Notes under the pieces: generated by a model
Told to the model about the DNA's origin: nothing
Seen by the model: only the letters and a program-made list of their open reading frames with translations
Database searches by the model: none
Origin: CASFRF01 sp031549345
GTDB taxonomy: Bacteria > Verrucomicrobiota > Lentisphaeria > Victivallales > Victivallaceae
Length of the DNA: 64,000 nucleotides
Assembly: GCA_031549345.1 (NCBI GenBank)
Contig: JAVBPY010000010.1
Coordinates: 1-64,000, forward strand
Direction of reading: 5' to 3'
Shown here: in pieces, positions 55,317 to 63,945 of the stretch
How the letters are laid out: each line of letters begins with the position of its first letter
How positions within the stretch are numbered: the first letter of the stretch is position 1
Translations under genes and position numbers: made by a program

Positions 55317-57335
55317 ATGAAAAAAGAACGGAAAAAACACCTGAAACGCCTCTCGCAACGTCGTGAACGGCGCGAGGAGTCGCGCGCAAAACCTCCGATG
55401 GCGACATTGAGCGGCCTCCTCTCCGTTACCCCCTCCGGGTTCGGCTTCGTGAAAACCGCGCCGTCGGAGGCAAACGCCGGAAGCGATATCTTCATCCCCC
55501 CACAATTCCTGAACGGTGCGATGGACGGGGACGAAGTGCTCATCTCCCTCCTCCCCCCCCGGCGTGAAGATGTGGCCAACGATCGCGGCCCCGCGGGACA
55601 AGTCGAGCAAATACTCAAGCACGGCCGCGAGGTCCTTGTCGGCGAGGTGCTCGCAGGCAGGCTCATACGCCCTTTGAACAAACGTTTTCCGGAAAATATC
55701 GAGCTTGTCGGCATGGCCAAGGGCGCCGAGCGGGGCGACTGGGTGGAAATCAAACTTCTGCGCTTTGGGGACTCCACGGACGCCCCCAAAGCAAAGATCA
55801 TGCGCCGACTGGGAAAAGCGGGAGAAATCAAAGGCGATCTCGACGCGGTTTGCGCGGAATATTCCTTGGAGGATCCCTACACGGAAGCCGAAGAAGCCGA
55901 AGCATTGGCCCTCCCCGCGCGGGAGATCCCCCGTGAAGACCTGCGGCATTTGTTTTCATTGACCATCGACCCGACCGACGCCAAGGATTTTGACGACGCG
56001 TTGAGCCTCGCTCCGGGACCAACCCCGGACGAGGTTTCCATCGGCGTGCACATCGCCGACGTCGCCACATGGATTGCGCCGAAAACCTCCGCCGATAAAG
56101 CCGCGTCGGTGCGCGGCTTCAGCTGTTATCTGCCGGGGCGGACGCTCCCGATGCTTCCGCGCAACCTCACGGCGCGCATCAGTCTGCAAGCCGGGGTGGA
56201 CTCCTCCGCGCATACAGTAATTTTGCATGTGAACCGGAAAACAGGAAAAGTAACCGGTGCGCGGCGCTGCCATTCCACCATCCGCGTCGTCCGCCGTTTG
56301 ACGTATGCCGAAGTGCAAAGCTACCTCGACACCGGAAACGCGCCCGCGGAATGGGACGAAACGCTCCTCCGGGAAATCACCGAATTCATCGCCGTTTCCC
56401 GCGCCATGCGCACCTGGCGCGCCGAAAACGAACGTTTCATCGAACTGGTTCTCCCGGAAGTCCGCATCCTCTGCGACGAGGGGGCCGACAAAATTTCGGG
56501 ATTGATCCGCAAAAACCAGCGCGAAGCTGATTTCCTGGTGGAAGAATGCATGCTCGCGGCCAACAACGCCGTCGGCGCGGAACTTGTGGAAAAGGGGATC
56601 GCCGGAATTTTCCGGATCCACCCGGAGCCGGACCCGGAGAAGGTGGATGAACTTCAAGGCGTTCTCCACGACTCCTTCGGACTCGCCCCGGGGAATTTGT
56701 ACGACCGGGACGCGGTGAACGCATTCCTCCACGCCCTCCCCGACGACCCGCGGCGTCCGGTGATCATGAGCCTTTTCATGCGTTCCATGGCGCGGGCCGG
56801 ATACGGCGTTAAGCCGGAACTCCATTACGGGCTCGGCAAAACGCGTTATGCGCACTTCACAAGTCCCATCCGGCGTTACGCCGACTTGCAGGTGCACCAG
56901 CAGCTTTGGAATTACGACCTCAAAAAAAGGATGCGCTCGGCGCAGTCGTTGGAACTTGCATCGCTTCGCCTCTGCGAACAGGAGGAAAATTCCGACGCCG
57001 CTTATTTTGCAGCCAACGACCGTTTAAAGCTCCGCTACCTCGAAGAATGTTTCGGCAAAGACCCGGAACACGTCTACGAAGGCGTTGTCGCCAAGATATT
57101 CAAAAACGGCTTTCAGCTTGATATCGCGGAACTCGGCTTGTACGGAACCGTCCTCATCGACGATCTTCCGGGGCGTTTCGACCTTGTGGATAACGAATTG
57201 CGCCAGACGCGCGGAAGCCGCTCGTTCCGCTGCGGCGATTACGTCGGCGTGCGCCTTTCGGAAATCGATTTCGCACGTGGAAGCGCCTTCTTCCGTCCGG
57301 TGATCGAAAAAACGGGGAGCGAAAATGAGCGATAA
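55317..57335 (+). CDS. rnr: ribonuclease R (RNase II/R family)
   Basis: 672 aa. 3'-5' exoribonuclease. A basic N-terminus (KKERKKHLKRLSQRRERREES), a cold-shock-like domain (TLSGLLSVTPSGFGFVKT, DIFIPPQFLNGAMDGDEVLI), the RNB catalytic domain with TIDPTDAKDFDDALSL (metal Asp set) and HIADVATWI, SCYLPGRTLPMLPRNL, HFTSPIRRYADLQVHQ, and a C-terminal S1 domain (YEGVVAKIFKNGFQLDIAELGLYG). Shorter than E. coli RNase R (813 aa), mainly because the N-terminal helix-turn-helix and the basic tail are absent. Overlaps folB by 11 bp. Confidence 0.94.
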   Translation: MKKERKKHLKRLSQRRERREESRAKPPMATLSGLLSVTPSGFGFVKTAPSEANAGSDIFIPPQFLNGAMDGDEVLISLLPPRREDVANDRGPAGQVEQILKHGREVLVGEVLAGRLIRPLNKRFPENIELVGMAKGAERGDWVEIKLLRFGDSTDAPKAKIMRRLGKAGEIKGDLDAVCAEYSLEDPYTEAEEAEALALPAREIPREDLRHLFSLTIDPTDAKDFDDALSLAPGPTPDEVSIGVHIADVATWIAPKTSADKAASVRGFSCYLPGRTLPMLPRNLTARISLQAGVDSSAHTVILHVNRKTGKVTGARRCHSTIRVVRRLTYAEVQSYLDTGNAPAEWDETLLREITEFIAVSRAMRTWRAENERFIELVLPEVRILCDEGADKISGLIRKNQREADFLVEECMLAANNAVGAELVEKGIAGIFRIHPEPDPEKVDELQGVLHDSFGLAPGNLYDRDAVNAFLHALPDDPRRPVIMSLFMRSMARAGYGVKPELHYGLGKTRYAHFTSPIRRYADLQVHQQLWNYDLKKRMRSAQSLELASLRLCEQEENSDAAYFAANDRLKLRYLEECFGKDPEHVYEGVVAKIFKNGFQLDIAELGLYGTVLIDDLPGRFDLVDNELRQTRGSRSFRCGDYVGVRLSEIDFARGSAFFRPVIEKTGSENER

Positions 57336-57690
57336 AATCCGCCTGCGCGACCTGGCGCTTCCGGTTGTCATAGGGACACTCTCCGTGGAACGGAGTGCGC
57401 CGCAGGAAATTATTTTCCAGGTGGAAGTGGAGTGCGATCTTGCCGCCGCGGGCGAAAGCGACGATTTGAACGACGCGTTGGATTATTCCATGTTGGAGCG
57501 TGAAATACGCCAGATGGCCGTCGCGTCGCGCTTCTTCCTCCTGGAAAAACTCGCCGCCGCGACCGCACAGCTTTGCCTTGCGCACCGGGAGGTTTCCGCC
57601 TGCCGCATTGTTCTGGAAAAACCGGCCGCGCCCCGTTACGCCCGCTCGGTCGAAGTCGAAATTTACCGAAAGAAGAACCATGTATCCTAA
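57325..57690 (+). CDS. folB: dihydroneopterin aldolase
   Basis: 121 aa, the normal size. Cleaves 7,8-dihydroneopterin to 6-hydroxymethyl-dihydropterin and glycolaldehyde in folate synthesis. DKIRLRDLALPVVIGTLSVERSAPQEIIFQVEVECDL, DDLNDALDYSMLEREI with the substrate-binding Tyr/Glu region, FFLLEKLAAATAQLCL (Glu that anchors the pterin) and RIVLEKPAAPRYARSVEVEIYR with the catalytic Lys. Tucked between rnr and the SpoU gene, overlapping both. Confidence 0.92.
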   Translation: MSDKIRLRDLALPVVIGTLSVERSAPQEIIFQVEVECDLAAAGESDDLNDALDYSMLEREIRQMAVASRFFLLEKLAAATAQLCLAHREVSACRIVLEKPAAPRYARSVEVEIYRKKNHVS

Positions 57691-58489
57691 AATTACCAGT
57701 TTACAGAACGAATCGATCAAGCACGTCGTCCGCCTGCGGGAACGCCGCGACCGCGACCGCGAACAGCTGACCGTCCTGGAAGGATACCGGGAGCTTACAC
57801 GGGCGCGCGAATACGGTATGACCATTGTGGAGTGCTACTTCGCCCCGGAACTGTTCCTCGGTGAAAATGAATATTCCGTGATCGACGCGCTCGCCGAATC
57901 GGGTGTGCGCGTGGCGGAGGTTTCCCCGCAAGCCCTCACGAAAATGGCCTACCGCGATCGCCCGGAGGGGCTGGTCGCGCTGGCAAAAATGCGGCGGCAC
58001 GAGCTCGCCGATCTGCCGCGTAAACCGAATGGACTGTACCTTGTGGCGGAAGCGGTGGAAAAGCCCGGCAACCTCGGCAGCATCTTGCGCAGCGCCGACG
58101 CGGCGGGGGTGGCGGGGCTGATTATCTGCAACCGCGCGACCGATTTGTACAACCCGAACGTGATCCGGGCAAGCACCGGCGCGTTGTTTTCCGTTCCCCT
58201 TGCGGAGTGTTCGGGCGAAGAAGCGCTGGCATGGCTGCGCGATCTGGGCATTGCCACATTGGCGGCAACGCCGCACACGGAACAACTCTACACGGATTGC
58301 GATCTTACACGGGGCGTCGCGTTGGTGGTCGGCACCGAACAATTCGGTTTGTCCGATTTCTGGATGAACCAGGCCGACATCCAGGTGCGCATTCCCATGC
58401 TTGGAAAAATCGATTCGCTGAACGTCGCGACCGCAACGACGATTTTGTTGTACGAAGCCGCCCGCCAGCGGCAATGGAAGGTGCTCTGA
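57680..58489 (+). CDS. SpoU-family RNA 2'-O-methyltransferase
   Basis: 269 aa from the ATG at 57680, which overlaps folB by 11 bp; a longer in-frame extension inside folB is not used. SPOUT-fold enzyme. The N-terminal substrate domain (LQNESIKHVVRLRERRDRDREQLTVLEGYRELTRA) is the RlmB/TsnR type, and the three SpoU motifs are clear: LVAEAVEKPGNLGSILRSADAAG, VALVVGTEQFGLSDFW and IPMLGKIDSLNVATATTILLYEAAR. The exact rRNA or tRNA site cannot be named. Confidence 0.93.
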   Translation: MYPKITSLQNESIKHVVRLRERRDRDREQLTVLEGYRELTRAREYGMTIVECYFAPELFLGENEYSVIDALAESGVRVAEVSPQALTKMAYRDRPEGLVALAKMRRHELADLPRKPNGLYLVAEAVEKPGNLGSILRSADAAGVAGLIICNRATDLYNPNVIRASTGALFSVPLAECSGEEALAWLRDLGIATLAATPHTEQLYTDCDLTRGVALVVGTEQFGLSDFWMNQADIQVRIPMLGKIDSLNVATATTILLYEAARQRQWKVL

Positions 58490-58490
58490 A

Positions 58491-59882
58491 ATGCTATCGT
58501 ACGGAACACCGGAAGCGGCTGGAATCTCCAGCAACACGGTGCGCCGCTGGGTCGGGGCGCTCGCGGAATTGGACAGCTTGAACAGCGTCATACTCCTGCG
58601 GCATGGAAAAATTATTGCGGAAGGATACTGGGAGCCGTACAACGCGCAAACACCGCATCAGCTTTATTCCTTAAGCAAAAGTTTCACCTCGGTCGCCATC
58701 GGCCTTGCCGCGTCGGAGGAGTTTCTCCGATTGACCGACCCAATAACCGCGTATTTCCCCGAATTCCTTACAGACGACCTCGATCCGCGCTACAAACAAA
58801 TGCAGCTTCGACACCTTCTGATGATGGCCACGGGACACGCTCAGGATACGCTGACCGCCCTGTGGAATAAGGACGCCAACTGGGCCAAGGCTTTTTTTCA
58901 GCAGGTGGTGAGGTGCGAACCGGGGACATCTTTCGTCTACAATTCCGGCGCGACCTATATGTTAAGTGCTGTTCTCCGGCGCGCAACGGGACAAAACCTC
59001 ACCGAATTTCTGGCTCCCCGCCTTCTCGACCCATTGGAAATCCGCAGCCGCATCTGGGAGTGCTGCCCGGACGGGATCGAAATCGGCGCATGGGGGTATC
59101 ACCTTACGACCAATGAAATTGCGCGTTTCGGTCAACTCCTACTCCAAGGCGGCATTTGGGAGGGGAAACCCTTGATTCCCGCCGGCTACCTTGCCGAGGC
59201 GACGCATTTTCAGATCGCCAACACGGGCGAACTGGACTGGGGCCAAGGATACGGCTACCAGTTCTGGCGCTCGCAACACAACGCCTACCGGGGGGATGGC
59301 GCGTTCGGTCAATTCGCGCTGGTTATGCCCGACCAGGACGCGGTGATCGCCATCACCTCCGGTCTGACGAATATGCAAAACATCTTGACGCGAACATGGG
59401 ATATATTACTTCCCGCATTCGAAAATCAACCGCTTCCTGAAAACTCCACGGCGGAACGCGCCCTGGCTGAAACGCTTGGCAATCTTCGGATTTCCATGCT
59501 GGGAAAAGACATGGAACATCCCTGCGTGCCCGGAGGAATGTTCCGCTTGGCGGACAACCGCCTGGGTCTTAAGACACTCGAACTTGGGTTTACCGCCGAC
59601 CGGTGCCGCATCGGCTTCAACGGAGAATTTCTGGAGGCCGGCTTCGGCTTCCGTTGCGACAACCGCATCCGTTGGGAGTTGCCGGCCCCCCTGCCCGTTG
59701 CCGCCGACGCGTGTTGGCAGGACGTCAATACGTTGGAAATCGCCTTGACGTATTACTCTACCCCTTTTCGGAGCCGAATCCGTCTTGTTTTCACTCCGGG
59801 CACGGTGGAACTCACGCGCCGGAGTAACCTCCTTTTCCATGTAGAGGAATGGCCAACCCTGCGCGGCGAAGCCGCCGATTAA
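58491..59882 (+). CDS. class C beta-lactamase-like serine hydrolase
   Basis: 463 aa, no signal peptide. SxxK is SLSK at 60-63 (YSLSKSFTSVAIGLA) and the Tyr motif is VYNSGATYML near 146, so the catalytic Ser, Lys and Tyr of the beta-lactamase/DD-peptidase fold are present. WGQGYGYQFWRS and GAFGQFALVMPDQD match the end of such domains. A further 120 residues make a beta-rich C-terminal domain. Family members are peptidases or esterases of unknown substrate; antibiotic resistance should not be assumed. One base after the SpoU stop; convergent 4-bp overlap with the next gene. Confidence 0.85.
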   Translation: MLSYGTPEAAGISSNTVRRWVGALAELDSLNSVILLRHGKIIAEGYWEPYNAQTPHQLYSLSKSFTSVAIGLAASEEFLRLTDPITAYFPEFLTDDLDPRYKQMQLRHLLMMATGHAQDTLTALWNKDANWAKAFFQQVVRCEPGTSFVYNSGATYMLSAVLRRATGQNLTEFLAPRLLDPLEIRSRIWECCPDGIEIGAWGYHLTTNEIARFGQLLLQGGIWEGKPLIPAGYLAEATHFQIANTGELDWGQGYGYQFWRSQHNAYRGDGAFGQFALVMPDQDAVIAITSGLTNMQNILTRTWDILLPAFENQPLPENSTAERALAETLGNLRISMLGKDMEHPCVPGGMFRLADNRLGLKTLELGFTADRCRIGFNGEFLEAGFGFRCDNRIRWELPAPLPVAADACWQDVNTLEIALTYYSTPFRSRIRLVFTPGTVELTRRSNLLFHVEEWPTLRGEAAD

Positions 59883-61051
59883 GGCTCATCCCCGGAACGG
59901 ACGAGTTTGCGCCGACATTTCAGGCAATGTCCCGCATTGCATAGAATCCTCCACGCGGCAGGGTTGTTGGACGAACCAAGTTTGAATCCGCAGTGGGGAC
60001 ACTTGAAATGCAGGCGCCATTTTTTGCGCAGGGAACGGAGCAAAACAAAATTCCAAAGCAAGGGAATTCCCGCAAAAAACAGCGCAAGCGCCGTCCAGAC
60101 AAGCCAATGGCTCTTGTAGACCTTTTCCAAAACCCTGAAAGCCAACAATCCGGGAATCATTAGGATCAGATACCAAACTCCCCAGCCCGATAATTTTTCA
60201 TACCGGAGAAGCAAACGGCAATCCATCATGCCAGGAGTGTCCGGTTCCTCCTCGATTTCCAGAATATGCCCCCCGCAGGACGAACAATTGCCGGTTATCG
60301 CCGTCATCCGGTGATTCGGAATTTCACGGCAATGGGGGCAAAGCCGCATCGGGTCCGGGACTGAACTCCGGTAATTCTTATCCATCTTCAGATTCAGTTT
60401 GTCGCATTTCAGGTCAATCAGGACAACGAGCTTCAGCAATTGCTCAAAAAGATACGTTACGATTCCGGAAAAAAGGAGAACAAGAACGCCGAATCCAACC
60501 AGCATCCTGGCGGTAATTTCGGGTATGTCCGGATCCTGCAAATTTCCCAGCGACGCTTTCAGCAACAATATCACGGTCGCTATAAATGCAATCATCAAAA
60601 GCTGGCCGGCAAAGATCCCGACACTGCATGATTTCTGTCCGGGCGGACGCGGCAGGAGCGCTTCGGGATCGGGGAGGCTATAGCCCGGTTTATACGGACG
60701 AAAGTCGGTTGCGATGCGCGCACGGCATTGGGGACACCGGCGCAACGCCGGCTGGAATGAATACAGTTTTGCATCACACTTGGGACAACGCGGCCAATGC
60801 CCTGAATATTTGCTGATTTTCTGGAAAACAGCAAGACATCCGGCACATGCAATCATTGCAATCACGATGCCGCCGACTTGCACGCCAAGTGTCCACTCCC
60901 GGGCCATCGAAGCCCAGGCAAACAATCCAATGGCGATGCAAGCCAGCCCAAGCATCCATGCGAAGATCCGGCATCGAACGGCGACGCCATGCTGCTCCTG
61001 TTCGAGCAACTGAAGAAGTTCTGTAACATCGTAGCAATAAAATTTGGCCAT
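59879..61051 (-). CDS. membrane protein with three zinc-ribbon segments
   Basis: 390 aa from the ATG at 61051 (GGAGG 6 bp upstream). I do not recognise a named family. Two N-terminal helices (IFAWMLGLACIAIGLFAWA, VGGIVIAMIACAGCLAVF), a ribbon CPKCDAKLYSFQPALRRCPQC, two more helices, a second ribbon CPHCREIPNHRMTAITGNCSSC, two further helices, and a third ribbon CPHCGFKLGSSNN...CNAGHCLKC near the end. Six membrane segments alternate with three C2-C2 zinc sites, a pattern that suggests repeated duplication of a ribbon-TM unit. Function unknown. Confidence 0.75.
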   Translation of the reverse strand: MAKFYCYDVTELLQLLEQEQHGVAVRCRIFAWMLGLACIAIGLFAWASMAREWTLGVQVGGIVIAMIACAGCLAVFQKISKYSGHWPRCPKCDAKLYSFQPALRRCPQCRARIATDFRPYKPGYSLPDPEALLPRPPGQKSCSVGIFAGQLLMIAFIATVILLLKASLGNLQDPDIPEITARMLVGFGVLVLLFSGIVTYLFEQLLKLVVLIDLKCDKLNLKMDKNYRSSVPDPMRLCPHCREIPNHRMTAITGNCSSCGGHILEIEEEPDTPGMMDCRLLLRYEKLSGWGVWYLILMIPGLLAFRVLEKVYKSHWLVWTALALFFAGIPLLWNFVLLRSLRKKWRLHFKCPHCGFKLGSSNNPAAWRILCNAGHCLKCRRKLVRSGDEP

Positions 61052-61076
61052 TCCGCCTCCGGGTGAAATTGCAAAG

Positions 61077-61110
61077 AAAAAGCCCGCGATCGGCAAACCG
61101 ACGGCGGGCT
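61077..61110 (-). terminator. intrinsic terminator after the 29-aa ribosomal-protein gene
   Basis: AGCCCGCGATCGG (61081-61093), loop CAAA, CCGACGGCGGGCT (61098-61110): 13-bp stem with one mismatch, followed on the minus strand by TTTTCTTT. It lies 21 bp after the stop at 61132. Confidence 0.85.
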
Positions 61111-61131
61111 TCAAGCGCAAGACGCACAAGA

Positions 61132-61221
61132 TTATTTTTTCTTGTGACGCAGCGATTTAAGCTGCTTTTTCCGCTTGTGCTTGGCGATTTTTTTCCGCCG
61201 TTTTTTCTTGAGGTTGCCCAT
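61132..61221 (-). CDS. AURKAIP1/COX24-like small ribosomal protein (bS22-type), 29 aa
   Basis: A 29-codon frame from ATG 61221 to TAA 61132: starts MGNLKKKRRKKIAKHKRKK and ends SLRHKKK. 19 of 29 residues are Lys, Arg or His. The pattern (M-G-x-x-K-K-R-R-K-x-x-A-K-H/K-K-x-x-K-x-x-x-x-x-R-x-x) is that of the short bacterial AURKAIP1/COX24 domain, known as bS22 in Actinobacteria and as mitochondrial mS38. AGGAAG lies 6 bp before the ATG, and a strong terminator follows. These genes are routinely missed because of length. It should sit in the 30S subunit near the decoding site. Confidence 0.85.
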   Translation of the reverse strand: MGNLKKKRRKKIAKHKRKKQLKSLRHKKK

Positions 61222-61322
61222 TTTTTCTTCCTAACTTCTCAATAAGTGATTAACACATGAACCTTAATGTAACGCCATTTTTACAAAATTCCAGCCCAAA
61301 AGCACAAAAAGAGCGCTTTTCT

Positions 61323-62627
61323 TCAAAGATAGGTTGAGGAACGCACGCTGTTCCACAATTGCCCCTGCAAATCAATCTGTTTCCGGTGGCGCGTCGCCAA
61401 AGCAATCGGCACGTGCGTGAAATGATCGTGCCAATGCCCCACCACCATATCCGTGCAGCCGCGCATGGCGGCATGAACCGCGTTCTGGGCTAAATTCACG
61501 CAAAAAACAGCGTCCGTTCCGCGCGCCGTTACACTGCGGATCGTGTACGAGGGATCGAAATATTTCAGATTCACTTCAATTTTTCGCGCTTTGAAATATT
61601 CGTTGATCTTGTCCTTCAGAAACAAGCCGATGTCATTATGCAGCACATTCCCGGAAGCATCCGTCTTCTTCTCCGGGGAAGCGATCAAATCCTGCCCCGC
61701 CCCTTCCGCCACGATAATCACCGCATGTTGTTTGCGGGACAAGCGCACCTCCAAGTTCGGGAGGAGTGAATTCAGACCATCGCCTTCCAAGGTAAAGGGC
61801 TGTTCCGGAATCAGGCAGTAATTGATGTAGGAGTTCGCCAATGTTGCGTAGGCGGCGATAAAGCCGCTGTCGCGCCCCATTACTTTGATGAGGCCAATGC
61901 CGTTGTGGGCCCCCTTCGCCTCGTTGTGCGCCGCGGTAATGAACATGCCGGCCATGTAGACTGCTGTTTCAAAACCGAAAGAACGGTCGATAAAGCTGAT
62001 GTCGTTGTCAATTGTTTTGGGGATGCCCACCACGCTGATGGCGAGCTTGCGACGGCGCACTTCGCCCGCAATTGCGTGGGCACAGCGGAGCGTTCCGTCA
62101 CCGCCGATGCAAAAGAGGAGATTGATGTTCTTCCTGTTCAGGGTGTCGACCAAAAGCTTTTCATCCTCCTCTCCCCGCGCGGAACCGAGAATCGAACCGC
62201 CCGCCTCGTGAATGTTGTCCACTCCGTCGCTGTCGAGCATCATGGGCTCGAAACCGTACTTCGCGTTCAGGCCCCGGAATCCGTAACGGATGCCGTAGAC
62301 CACGGGCACATTGTATTGGTCGCGCAGCGTCATGGTCAAAAACTTGATCACGTTGTTCAAACCCGGACACAGTCCGCCCGCCGTGATGATCGCCGCGCGG
62401 CTCCAGGCCGGATCGTGAAAAATCTTCGCCCGCGGCCCGGCTTGTTCGAAAGCGGGAATCTCCTCCTTGGCCGTCAGATAACGTTCGATGGCGGCAACGG
62501 AGCTCGGGTAGGTAACCGTGGCGGTATCCGGAACGAAATCGATTCGCTCCAAAGGGGAAGCCAAATCCGGCTCGCCCAATTTTTCGATTCGAAAATCCGC
62601 CGCCTTGACGCGTTCTTCTTCTCTCAT
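61323..62627 (-). CDS. 6-phosphofructokinase, PPi-type lineage with ATP-like GGDGT
   Basis: 434 aa, longer than E. coli PfkA (320). Phosphorylates fructose-6-phosphate. Blocks: AIITAGGLCPGLNNVI, GIRYGFRGL, GGSILGSARG, CIGGDGTLRCAHAIA, GIPKTIDNDISFIDRSFGFETA and KVMGRDSGFIA. The residue after GGD is Gly, as in ATP enzymes, whereas the PKTIDND Lys is typical of PPi enzymes. This mixture is found in trypanosomatid and some spirochaetal and plant-type PFKs, some of which use ATP, so the phosphate donor is left open. It overlaps the VOC-GNAT gene by 4 bp and is followed by an AT-rich gap of 100 bp. Confidence 0.9.
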   Translation of the reverse strand: MREEERVKAADFRIEKLGEPDLASPLERIDFVPDTATVTYPSSVAAIERYLTAKEEIPAFEQAGPRAKIFHDPAWSRAAIITAGGLCPGLNNVIKFLTMTLRDQYNVPVVYGIRYGFRGLNAKYGFEPMMLDSDGVDNIHEAGGSILGSARGEEDEKLLVDTLNRKNINLLFCIGGDGTLRCAHAIAGEVRRRKLAISVVGIPKTIDNDISFIDRSFGFETAVYMAGMFITAAHNEAKGAHNGIGLIKVMGRDSGFIAAYATLANSYINYCLIPEQPFTLEGDGLNSLLPNLEVRLSRKQHAVIIVAEGAGQDLIASPEKKTDASGNVLHNDIGLFLKDKINEYFKARKIEVNLKYFDPSYTIRSVTARGTDAVFCVNLAQNAVHAAMRGCTDMVVGHWHDHFTHVPIALATRHRKQIDLQGQLWNSVRSSTYL

Positions 62628-63568
62628 TTTTCCGCCTCGCTTCCGTTCGGCGCGGGCAGGAGCTCCAACGCCATGATGTAATCGTCCATGACATACCCGC
62701 CGCCAATGTCGCTGGTAACCGAATCAACCGCTGTAAAGCCATGCCGTAAATACGCGCGGATTGCCGCGCCGTTCCCTTTGTTTACGTGCAACTCCAGACG
62801 GCGCGCGTCGAACTTTCGCGCCCACGCGGCGGCGTGGCGGATGGCGCGTCCGCCGAGCCCGCGGTGCTGGTAAGTGCCCAAAAGATAAATTTTGTGCAGC
62901 GGACAAACCACGCCGTCCGGCTCCACGGGGCCATAGGAGGTGAAGCCGACGGCCAATCCGTCGTCCTCGATAAGGTCGAACCGCACACCGGACTCAAGCT
63001 CGCGACGCATGACCTCCGGAGAGTACATCCTATTCATCATATAATCGAACTGGCCGGGCTTGAGGAGCTTATCGTAGACGGCGGGCCAGATTTCGCGGGC
63101 GAGGAGGGCGATGGTCGCCAACTCGTCGTGGCGCGAAACCGCACGAAAAACAATGGCTTCCGGCACGGAAGAACTCTCCGGTGCGCGGCGGAAAGCGAGC
63201 TCCAGTAAATTGCCGTCCGGATCGTGTATAAAGAGGCTTGCGCGGGTACCGTCGTCGGCGGTCCGCAACAAAGGCCCCGCCGCAACGGCGACACGGTGGC
63301 GCGCAAGATGGCGGAGCATCATGCGCGGATCCCCCTCGCAGGCGAGGCAAAAATCGGCGCTTCCGGAGAGCGGGCGCAACGCGGCCGGCAAACGTTCCCC
63401 GGGGCGCGCGTGCAGCTGAATGACACATGCGCCGGAGCTCCATAAGCAGGAGTTGTGTGCGGTCATCCCCAGGACGGCGGTGTAGAATTCGGTGCTCCGG
63501 GCGATGTCGGCCACGTTCAGAACAAGGCGTTCAAGTCCGGTAATCTGGATTGTTTCGGTCGTTTTCAC
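62624..63568 (-). CDS. VOC (glyoxalase-like) domain fused to GNAT acetyltransferase
   Basis: 314 aa from a GTG at 63568, preferred because GGAGGG lies 9 bp upstream; an ATG 19 codons earlier has no such site. Residues 5-130 form a VOC domain (GLERLVLNVADIARSTEFYTAVLGM, SLFIHDPDGNLLEL), the fold of glyoxalase and dioxygenase-like proteins. Residues 140-310 are a GNAT acetyltransferase (LAVGFTSYGPVEPDG, IYLLGTYQHRGLGGRAIRHAAAWARKF with the acetyl-CoA loop QHRGLGG, LHVNKGNGAAIRAYLRHGF). Such a fusion may join recognition of a small molecule to its acetylation. Forms an operon with pfk. Confidence 0.85.
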   Translation of the reverse strand: MKTTETIQITGLERLVLNVADIARSTEFYTAVLGMTAHNSCLWSSGACVIQLHARPGERLPAALRPLSGSADFCLACEGDPRMMLRHLARHRVAVAAGPLLRTADDGTRASLFIHDPDGNLLELAFRRAPESSSVPEAIVFRAVSRHDELATIALLAREIWPAVYDKLLKPGQFDYMMNRMYSPEVMRRELESGVRFDLIEDDGLAVGFTSYGPVEPDGVVCPLHKIYLLGTYQHRGLGGRAIRHAAAWARKFDARRLELHVNKGNGAAIRAYLRHGFTAVDSVTSDIGGGYVMDDYIMALELLPAPNGSEAEK

Positions 63569-63644
63569 AAATCGGGCCCTCCGCTCTTCGTTTGACAATA
63601 TAATTCCTCCGTTCGGCGATTGCAAGTTAAATCATTGCCAAGAT

Positions 63645-63673
63645 TTGCATTTTCGTGACGCGCGGTTTATAAA
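63645..63673 (+). promoter_or_regulatory. promoter-like site, upstream
   Basis: TTGCAT (63645-63650), 17 bp and TATAAA (63668-63673). Confidence 0.55.
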
Positions 63674-63789
63674 CGATCCGTATCAAGTTGATTAATTCCT
63701 CAAATATCCAGATTCCGGAAAAACGACCTCCCGGAGACGTGAATTTCGCATTATATTCAGAAAATATTCACTGAAAACGCGTGAAAGGC

Positions 63790-63818
63790 TTGCTTTTTCG
63801 CGCAGAATGGAGTACAAT
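63790..63818 (+). promoter_or_regulatory. promoter of the gene at 63946
   Basis: TTGCTT (63790-63795), 17 bp and TACAAT (63813-63818), 127 bp before the ATG. Confidence 0.6.
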
Positions 63819-63945
63819 TGCCCTGTATGATTGTGTAATTTTCAATTTACAACGCCGAACATTGCGGACAAACTGCGATCAAGAACGTTCCGGTGTTTCA
63901 GAAACACGTCGAAGCGATGAAGATGAATAAGGGGGGTGGCAAATT

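Larger units (their letters stand above)
63569..63945. other. intergenic leader with two promoter-like sites
   Basis: 377 bp between the divergent VOC-GNAT gene and the gene that starts at 63946. No coding frame of note. Two sigma70-type promoters point right. The 128 bp from the second one to the ATG form an untranslated leader that could hold a regulatory RNA, but I see no known riboswitch in it. A purine-rich stretch (AAGGGGGGTGG, 63929-63939) supplies the ribosome site. Confidence 0.5.

Noticed and set aside
58491..59882. Beta-lactam resistance gene
   Set aside because: It is class C-like by fold but has no signal peptide and carries an extra C-terminal domain, so a general serine hydrolase is the safer call.
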